A DNA stretch of 5,690 nucleotides, from assembly GCA_018712665.1 (NCBI GenBank), contig DVGP01000282.1, forward strand, positions 1 through 5,690, in the 5' to 3' direction. The DNA is from Candidatus Pelethomonas intestinigallinarum. Lineage in GTDB: Bacteria > Bacillota > Clostridia > Oscillospirales > Oscillospiraceae. Within the stretch, counting starts at the first letter, position 1, and each line of letters opens with the position of its first letter. Of the stretch, positions 1 to 5,690 are shown one piece after another. The notes below the pieces were generated by a model that saw only the letters and a program-made list of their open reading frames with translations, made no database searches and was not told where the DNA came from. A program made the position numbers and the translations under genes.

Positions 1-2597
<2,597 letters not shown>

Positions 2598-2607
2598 AGT
2601 CTTTATT

Positions 2608-2613
2608 CCTCCT
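2608..2613 (-). promoter_or_regulatory. ppdK ribosome binding site
   Basis: Read on the minus strand this is AGGAGG, a full Shine-Dalgarno match, followed by ten bases and then the GTG at 2597-2595. It settles the non-ATG start, since no in-frame ATG lies between it and the coding region. Confidence 0.85.
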
Positions 2614-2675
2614 GTTGTGAAGTTTTCCTGCCGCAATCGGTTTCGCGGCGCGTACACACGCACTTTCAGGCTTCT

Positions 2676-2704
2676 ATTATAGTGTCTTCCGGCCCGCTTT
2701 GCAA
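2676..2704 (-). promoter_or_regulatory. Probable sigma-A promoter of ppdK
   Basis: On the minus strand, TTGCAA (2704-2699, four of six matches to TTGACA) is followed by exactly 17 bases and a perfect TATAAT (2681-2676). Transcription would start near 2669, giving a leader of about 70 bases before the GTG. I see only weak short stems in that leader and no recognisable riboswitch. Confidence 0.72.
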
Positions 2705-2785
2705 GAGCCTTTTGTGCGAATCCGACCTCTTTTTTCCCGTAATTCCCGGCCTTTGTCACGCTCCTGATTCTTTTTCCTCCACTTG

Positions 2786-2815
2786 TTGATTTTGCGGAGG
2801 AGGATGTGGTACAAT
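2786..2815 (+). promoter_or_regulatory. Probable promoter of holB with extended -10
   Basis: TTGATT (2786-2791), an 18-base spacer, and TACAAT (2810-2815) preceded by TGG, which makes a TGn extended -10. Transcription would begin near 2822, leaving a leader of about 55 bases before the proposed TTG start of holB. The -35 box sits in the loop of a short inverted repeat, TCCTCC (2775-2780) with GGAGGA (2796-2801), which could be an operator or chance. Confidence 0.6.
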
Positions 2816-2863
2816 AATACCGATTATGCACCTGTTTTTCCCCCGCGGAGGGGAGCTTTGGAG

Positions 2864-2870
2864 AGGAGGG
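2864..2870 (+). promoter_or_regulatory. holB ribosome binding site supporting a TTG start
   Basis: AGGAGGG followed by six bases and TTG at 2877-2879. The upstream in-frame ATG at 2826 has no Shine-Dalgarno match and would lie only a few bases from the predicted transcription start, so this site favours the TTG. Confidence 0.75.
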
Positions 2871-2876
2871 ACCTCA

Positions 2877-3722
2877 TTGCCGGATCAGCTGACCATCCCC
2901 GGCGAGCCGGCCCTGGCCGGACGCATCCGGCAGGCCGCCGCCCGGGACGCCCTGCCCCACGCGGTGATCCTCAGCGGCCGGGGGGATCTGCTCCGGGCCG
3001 CCCGGTTTACCGCCGCCGCCATGGAGTGCCAGGGGGCGGACCGCCCCTGCGGGACCTGTCCCGCCTGCCGGAAGGTCCTGCGGGACATCCACCCGGACGT
3101 GATCCAGGTGGAGGACCCGGACCACAAGATGATCTCCATGGACGTTCTCCGTCAGGTCCGCTCCGACGCCTATGTCCTGCCCAATGAGGGGAGGCGGAAG
3201 ATTTACCTCTTTCCCGACTGCGGCAGGCTGGACGGCAAGGGGCAGAACGTCCTGCTGAAGGTGCTGGAGGAGGGGCCGCCCCACGCCGCCTTCCTCTTCT
3301 GCGCCGCCAACAGCGCCGTGCTCCTCCAGACCATCCGCTCCCGGGCGGTGGAGTGGAAGCTGTCGCCCCCTGTGGAGGAGGCCGCCGATGCCGACGGCGG
3401 GGCCCGGGCGCTGTGCGAGCTGCTGTGCGGGGGAAAGCCCGCGGACATCGCCGGGTACTGCGCCGGGCTGGAAAACGGCAAGATGGACCGGGAGGCCCTG
3501 GGCCGGCTCCTCTCCGACGCCCGGGACCTGGTGAGCCGGGGCCTGGCCGCCTGCTACGGCGCGGGCGCGGAGGACGAGCTCTCCCGCCGCCTGGCCAGGG
3601 AGGCGGGCCGGCGGAAGCTGGCCGCCTGGGCGGAGATTCTGGACCGGTACTCCCGGCAGTGCGCCTACAACATCGGCGTGGGGCACCTCACCGGCGCGCT
3701 GGCGGCGGAGCTCATCGGTTAG
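2877..3722 (+). CDS. holB: DNA polymerase III delta' subunit (clamp loader)
   Basis: Subunit of the clamp-loader complex that loads the beta sliding clamp at the replication fork; cytosolic. With the TTG start it is 281 residues, shorter than B. subtilis HolB (about 330). Seen: LPHAVILSG at 26-34; a degenerate P-loop (GRGDLLRAA at 34-42, with no GKT/GKS), so ATP binding is unlikely; a four-cysteine zinc module (Cys51, 58, 61, 64); the characteristic LLKVLEEGPP segment; and TIRSRA, which keeps the Ser-Arg of the SRC finger (155-156) but has Ala157 instead of Cys. A helical C-terminal collar region follows. An in-frame ATG at 2826 would add 17 residues, but it lacks a ribosome binding site, and the LPHAV segment then falls too far from the N-terminus for the family. 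The usual tmk-darA-yaaR genes are not upstream; ppdK is, divergently. ricT follows after 742 bases. Confidence 0.9.
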   Translation: MPDQLTIPGEPALAGRIRQAAARDALPHAVILSGRGDLLRAARFTAAAMECQGADRPCGTCPACRKVLRDIHPDVIQVEDPDHKMISMDVLRQVRSDAYVLPNEGRRKIYLFPDCGRLDGKGQNVLLKVLEEGPPHAAFLFCAANSAVLLQTIRSRAVEWKLSPPVEEAADADGGARALCELLCGGKPADIAGYCAGLENGKMDREALGRLLSDARDLVSRGLAACYGAGAEDELSRRLAREAGRRKLAAWAEILDRYSRQCAYNIGVGHLTGALAAELIG

Positions 3723-3740
3723 CAGAGACTGCGTCTCTGC
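3722..3740. repeat. Perfect inverted repeat at the holB stop codon
   Basis: GCAGAGAC and GTCTCTGC enclose the loop TGC (8-bp stem). It begins at the last base of the holB TAG. Without a following T-tract it is not a standard terminator, though it could protect the holB mRNA 3' end. Confidence 0.7.
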
Positions 3741-3747
3741 GCTCTCT

Positions 3748-3775
3748 CCAGATGGCGCTGGGCAAGCGCATCTGG
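3748..3775. repeat. Bulged inverted repeat
   Basis: CCAGATGGCGCT pairs with AGCGCATCTGG, giving 11 base pairs with one bulged G and the loop GGGCA. It is the second hairpin of the chain after holB; no T-run follows. Confidence 0.65.
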
Positions 3776-3811
3776 CCGATGCAGGGCTGATTCGCGTATC
3801 GCCGGGCGGGT

Positions 3812-3834
3812 GGGAGAGAAACATTTTGTCTCCC
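3812..3834. repeat. Inverted repeat with one mismatch
   Basis: GGGAGA and TCTCCC form the outer stem. A G/G mismatch separates this from an AAA/TTT inner stem with the loop CAT. It abuts the next hairpin at 3835 with no gap. Confidence 0.55.
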
Positions 3835-3849
3835 GAATGGCTGCCATTC
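3835..3849. repeat. Short perfect inverted repeat
   Basis: GAATGG and CCATTC enclose the loop CTG. It directly adjoins the preceding hairpin. Confidence 0.5.
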
Positions 3850-3862
3850 TGGTTGTTACCTC

Positions 3863-3881
3863 CTGGGCCTTCCCGGCCCAG
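3863..3881. repeat. Perfect inverted repeat
   Basis: CTGGGCC and GGCCCAG enclose the loop TTCCC, a 7-bp GC-rich stem, six bases before the long TACTTTT hairpin. Confidence 0.6.
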
Positions 3882-3886
3882 ACCCG

Positions 3887-3916
3887 GCCTACTTTTCCCG
3901 CGCCGGAAAAGTAGGC
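3887..3916. repeat. 12-bp perfect hairpin, copy A of the TACTTTT/AAAAGTA pair
   Basis: GCCTACTTTTCC pairs perfectly with GGAAAAGTAGGC around the loop CGCGCC. A sister hairpin with the same TACTTTT...AAAAGTA arms and a CGCG-starting loop lies at 4323-4352. The shared layout points to one repeat family. Confidence 0.8.
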
Positions 3917-3925
3917 AAAAGGGCG

Positions 3926-3965
3926 CATAGGGGCGGGACCCTTTCGATGGGGTCCCTCCCCTATG
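3926..3965. repeat. 15-bp hairpin with a single mismatch
   Basis: Arms 3926-3941 and 3950-3965: CATAGGGG pairs with CCCCTATG, a C/T mismatch follows, then GGGACCC pairs with GGGTCCC around the loop TTTCGATG. It is the longest stem in the window. Confidence 0.8.
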
Positions 3966-3986
3966 TACCCCTCCCCCACGACGACA

Positions 3987-4008
3987 CAAAGGGGGCTCGC
4001 CCCCTTTG
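3987..4008. repeat. 9-bp perfect hairpin with CTCG loop
   Basis: CAAAGGGGG and CCCCCTTTG enclose CTCG. Only three T residues end the right arm, and G follows, so it is a poor intrinsic terminator. The same CTCG loop closes the hairpin at 4130-4147. Confidence 0.7.
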
Positions 4009-4050
4009 GAATCCCCCCTGCATTGTTGAAAGTCCGATGCGAAACTAAAT

Positions 4051-4067
4051 CGGCCCCGAAGGGGCCG
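4051..4067. repeat. 7-bp perfect hairpin
   Basis: CGGCCCC and GGGGCCG enclose the loop GAA. Its last two bases also begin one of the two alternative stems at 4066-4096. Confidence 0.65.
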
Positions 4068-4096
4068 CTCCGAGGCAAACCAGCGGAGCGTTTGCC
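4066..4096. repeat. Two mutually exclusive inverted repeats
   Basis: CGCTCCG (4066-4072) can pair with CGGAGCG (4084-4090), or GGCAAAC (4074-4080) can pair with GTTTGCC (4090-4096). The arms interleave, so only one stem can form at a time, or a pseudoknot-like fold is possible. Both are 7 bp. Confidence 0.6.
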
Positions 4097-4129
4097 GAGG
4101 AAGAAGGAGGCGCAGCGCAGCGACCGAAG

Positions 4130-4147
4130 CCTGCCGCTCGCGGCAGG
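4130..4147. repeat. 7-bp hairpin with CTCG loop
   Basis: CCTGCCG and CGGCAGG enclose CTCG, the same loop as at 3987-4008. It is the last clear hairpin of the first cluster. Confidence 0.65.
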
Positions 4148-4277
4148 ATGAGGGATGCGGAGCTTGTGCCGACGCGGGCGGCAGCCGAAGCATCGTCGAT
4201 AGACCCGCCGCAGATCAGATGTGAAAACGTAATTCAGTGGCAAAAATGTTCCAAATTTGATAGAGGCTGATTGGACA

Positions 4278-4313
4278 CCCCCGTAAAATTGGGGGACCGG
4301 GGGGACCCCCCGG
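4278..4313. repeat. Two adjacent G/C-run inverted repeats
   Basis: CCCCC (4278-4282) pairs with GGGGG (4291-4295) around GTAAAATT. One base later, CCGGGGG pairs with CCCCCGG around the loop GAC (4297-4313). The runs of C and G also allow other pairings. Confidence 0.6.
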
Positions 4314-4322
4314 CGCGTTTTT

Positions 4323-4352
4323 GGGTACTTTTTGCGCGAACAAAAAGTACCC
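4323..4352. repeat. 12-bp perfect hairpin, copy B of the TACTTTT/AAAAGTA pair
   Basis: GGGTACTTTTTG pairs perfectly with CAAAAAGTACCC around the loop CGCGAA. It has the same stem length, loop length and core as the hairpin at 3887-3916. The outer base pairs differ but remain paired, which suggests the pairing itself is maintained. Confidence 0.8.
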
Positions 4353-4375
4353 CGCCCGTGGGTGCGGGAACCCAC
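4351..4375. repeat. Alternative short hairpins
   Basis: GTGGGT (4358-4363) pairs with ACCCAC (4370-4375), or CCCGC (4351-4355) pairs with GCGGG (4364-4368). They overlap, so only one can form. Confidence 0.45.
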
Positions 4376-4402
4376 AAAAGATATATAAGAAAACACTGCC
4401 CC

Positions 4403-4421
4403 TTGCGCCGGCACGGCGCAA
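4403..4421. repeat. 8-bp perfect hairpin upstream of ricT
   Basis: TTGCGCCG and CGGCGCAA enclose the loop GCA. It lies about 30 bases before the ricT ribosome binding site. It has no T-run, so it is more plausibly a 5'-leader hairpin or repeat boundary than a terminator. Confidence 0.6.
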
Positions 4422-4450
4422 AGAAGGTATTGATTATTTATTGTGAAAAA

Positions 4451-4457
4451 AGAAGGA
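4451..4457 (+). promoter_or_regulatory. ricT ribosome binding site
   Basis: AGAAGGA followed by seven bases and ATG at 4465-4467. It sits in an AT-rich stretch unlike the GC-rich surroundings and fixes the start of ricT. Confidence 0.75.
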
Positions 4458-4464
4458 ATTCATT

Positions 4465-5690
4465 ATGGCAGAAGTCATCAGCGTCCGCTTTCGCGGCGGA
4501 GCGAAAAACTACTATTTTGACCCCAGAGGGCTCCAGGTGGAGCCGGAGCAGCACGTGGTGGTGGAGACCGCCCAGGGCATCGAGTACGTCAAGTGCGTGG
4601 AGGGCAACCACCAGGTGGACGACGAGAGCGTGGTCCAGCCCCTGCGCCCGGTGGTACGCATCGCCACAGACAACGACCACAAGGCAGCCGCCTACAACCG
4701 CCGCCGGGAGAGGGAGGCCTTCGCCATCTGTGAGAAGAAGATCGCCGCCCACAAGCTGGAGATGAAGCTGGTGAGCGTGGAGTGCAACTTTGAGGGCAAC
4801 AAGATCATCTTCTTTTTCACCGCCGAGGGCCGGGTGGACTTCCGGGAGCTGGTGAAGGACCTGGCCAGCGTGTTCCGGGCCCGGATCGAGCTGCGGCAGA
4901 TCGGCGTCCGGGACGAAGCGAAGATGCTGGGGGGCCTGGGCATCTGCGGCCGGCCCCTGTGCTGCAGCCAGTTCCTGGAAGAGTTCATCCCCGTGTCCAT
5001 CAAGATGGCCAAGACCCAGAACCTGAGCCTGAACCCCACCAAGATCTCCGGGGCCTGCGGCCGGCTCATGTGCTGCCTGAAGTACGAGCAGCACGCCTAC
5101 GAGGAGGCCGCCAAGAATATGCCCAAGAACGAAAGCTTCGTGGACACCCCCGACGGGGTGGGCAACATCAGCGCCGTGGACCTGCTGCGGGAGGAGGTCA
5201 CCGTCCGTCTGGACAACGCCCCCGAGTCCCCCAAGCGCTATAAGCGCTGCGAGATCCGTGTCCTCCGCAACGGCAAGGGCTCCCGGGAGGGCATTGAGAT
5301 CCCCGGGGAGCGGCCCGCCCGGTTTGTGCCGGAGAGTGCCGCGGCCAACGAACCCCGCCCGCCCCGCCGCCTGAGCTCCGTGGGCCGGGTGTCCGCCGTC
5401 CCGGTGGAGCCCGACGAGGAGGAGCCCGTCCAGGAGGAGAAGCGGGACCGGAGCCGTCGCCGCCGCCGGAGAGGCCGGGGCGACAAGCCCAAGGCCGCCC
5501 CCGCCGCGCCGGAAAAGGCGGCAAAGCCCCCGGAGAAGCCGGCGAAAGCCACGGAGAAAAAGGCCGAGGCCAAGCCCCGCCGCCAGGAGCGGCAGGCCAA
5601 GGCCGTGAAGGCGGAGAAGGTGGAGAAGCTCACCGTCCGCCAGACCACCGACACCACCGCCGAGAAGAAGGCCGCCGCCGACCGGGCGGC
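4465..5690 (+). CDS. ricT: RicT/YaaT family protein (PSP1 domain), right end cut by the window
   Basis: In B. subtilis, RicT (YaaT) works with RicA and RicF in a cytosolic Fe-S complex that helps RNase Y mature mRNAs and affects sporulation, competence and biofilm formation; that role here is inferred from family. 408 codons are visible with no stop. The start MAEVISVRFRGGAKNYYFDP and the PSP1 region (about 60-150) are typical. The cysteine cluster is clear: ICGRPLCC (Cys161, 166, 167) and GACGRLMCC (Cys198, 203, 204), candidate Fe-S ligands. The conserved core ends near residue 270-280, about the full length of B. subtilis RicT (275). Beyond it is a low-complexity tail of at least 128 residues, rich in Lys, Arg, Pro, Ala and Glu, with six consecutive Arg at 331-336, probably disordered. 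The gene follows holB in the same direction, as in other Bacillota, but after a 742-base spacer. Confidence 0.93.
   Translation, partial: MAEVISVRFRGGAKNYYFDPRGLQVEPEQHVVVETAQGIEYVKCVEGNHQVDDESVVQPLRPVVRIATDNDHKAAAYNRRREREAFAICEKKIAAHKLEMKLVSVECNFEGNKIIFFFTAEGRVDFRELVKDLASVFRARIELRQIGVRDEAKMLGGLGICGRPLCCSQFLEEFIPVSIKMAKTQNLSLNPTKISGACGRLMCCLKYEQHAYEEAAKNMPKNESFVDTPDGVGNISAVDLLREEVTVRLDNAPESPKRYKRCEIRVLRNGKGSREGIEIPGERPARFVPESAAANEPRPPRRLSSVGRVSAVPVEPDEEEPVQEEKRDRSRRRRRRGRGDKPKAAPAAPEKAAKPPEKPAKATEKKAEAKPRRQERQAKAVKAEKVEKLTVRQTTDTTAEKKAAADRA

Larger units (their letters stand above)
3723..4464. other. 742-base gene-free, hairpin-rich spacer between holB and ricT
   Basis: No reading frame here resembles a known protein or has a convincing ribosome binding site. 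The stretch is a chain of inverted repeats from 3722 to 4147, a stretch of mixed sequence to about 4213, an AT-rich island at about 4214-4262, and a second chain at 4278-4421. Hairpins are listed separately. None is followed by a T-run on either strand, so I call no Rho-independent terminator. No strong promoter for ricT is visible; a TATATA at 4382-4387 lacks a fitting -35. The layout resembles dispersed intergenic repeat mosaics of GC-rich Oscillospiraceae, but that is from memory and not tested. Confidence 0.8.

Noticed and set aside
2783..3187. Plus-strand frame with GGAGGAGG just before an ATG at 2804
   Set aside because: The ribosome-site-like sequence is attractive, but the frame lies over the holB promoter and then reads holB out of frame into Arg/Pro/Gly-rich sequence.
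3987..4008. Intrinsic terminator for holB
   Set aside because: The stem is strong, but only TTT follows the GC arm and then GGAATCC; it lacks the U-tract. The same holds for the other hairpins in the spacer.
2874..4193. Long minus-strand reading frame across holB and the spacer
   Set aside because: It runs antisense through holB and then through the hairpin chain. Its product is Gly/Pro/Arg-rich without motifs, and there is no ribosome binding site.
4382..4387. TATATA as a -10 box for ricT
   Set aside because: At 17 bases upstream the sequence is TGGGTG, not a -35 element, and the box stands beside a hairpin. The evidence is too weak to annotate.
3719..4414. Minus-strand frame of 231 codons in the spacer
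   Set aside because: It is translated palindromic repeat DNA. Proteins of this type (for example LGKRSAGLPRSGPFGADL) look like spurious predictions from repeats; there is no recognisable domain.
3723..4464. CRISPR array or tRNA gene in the spacer
   Set aside because: The palindromes differ from one another in sequence and spacing, so there is no repeat-spacer pattern. No cloverleaf with a T-arm TTCRANNC motif was found on either strand.
4271..4765. Plus-strand frame overlapping the ricT start
   Set aside because: It is out of frame with ricT, starts in repeat DNA and has no ribosome binding site. The ricT frame shows clear family motifs.
4438..5094. Minus-strand frames within ricT
   Set aside because: They are antisense shadows of the cysteine-rich RicT core with no motif or start signal of their own.

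Overview
The window looks like chromosomal DNA of a GC-rich anaerobic member of the Clostridia, most likely Oscillospiraceae (Flavonifractor/Oscillibacter-like). This rests on three things: a clostridial-type pyruvate phosphate dikinase, the Bacillota-specific pairing of the clamp-loader delta' gene with a RicT/YaaT gene, and a strong bias to G or C at third codon positions. The family assignment is inference; no 16S or other marker is present.

Layout: positions 1-2597 carry ppdK on the minus strand, complete at its GTG start and missing only about the last ten codons beyond the left edge. Positions 2598-2876 form a divergent promoter region with one good sigma-A-type promoter facing each way. 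Positions 2877-3722 (plus strand) encode a short DNA polymerase III delta' subunit (holB), probably starting at TTG rather than at the upstream ATG. Positions 3723-4464 hold no credible gene. Instead there is a dense chain of inverted repeats (over a dozen hairpins), including two similar 12-bp-stem hairpins 436 bases apart and a 15-bp stem around an 8-base loop. Positions 4465-5690 (plus strand) encode a RicT/PSP1-family protein that runs off the right edge. Its cysteine-rich core is normal and is followed by a long, very basic, Lys/Arg/Pro/Ala-rich tail.

How they fit together: holB and ricT are neighbours in many Bacillota (tmk-darA-yaaR-holB-ricT-yabA in Bacillus subtilis). Here the order of the pair is kept, but the two genes are separated by about 740 bases of hairpin-rich DNA. 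No canonical Rho-independent terminator and no strong promoter was found between them, so it is unclear whether they are co-transcribed. ppdK is a separate, divergently transcribed gene of central carbon metabolism.

The most interesting part is the hairpin mosaic at 3722-4421. It is either a dispersed intergenic repeat that entered a conserved gene pair or a structured RNA. Next is the basic tail on RicT. The very long plus-strand reading frame antisense to ppdK is a composition shadow and is not annotated.
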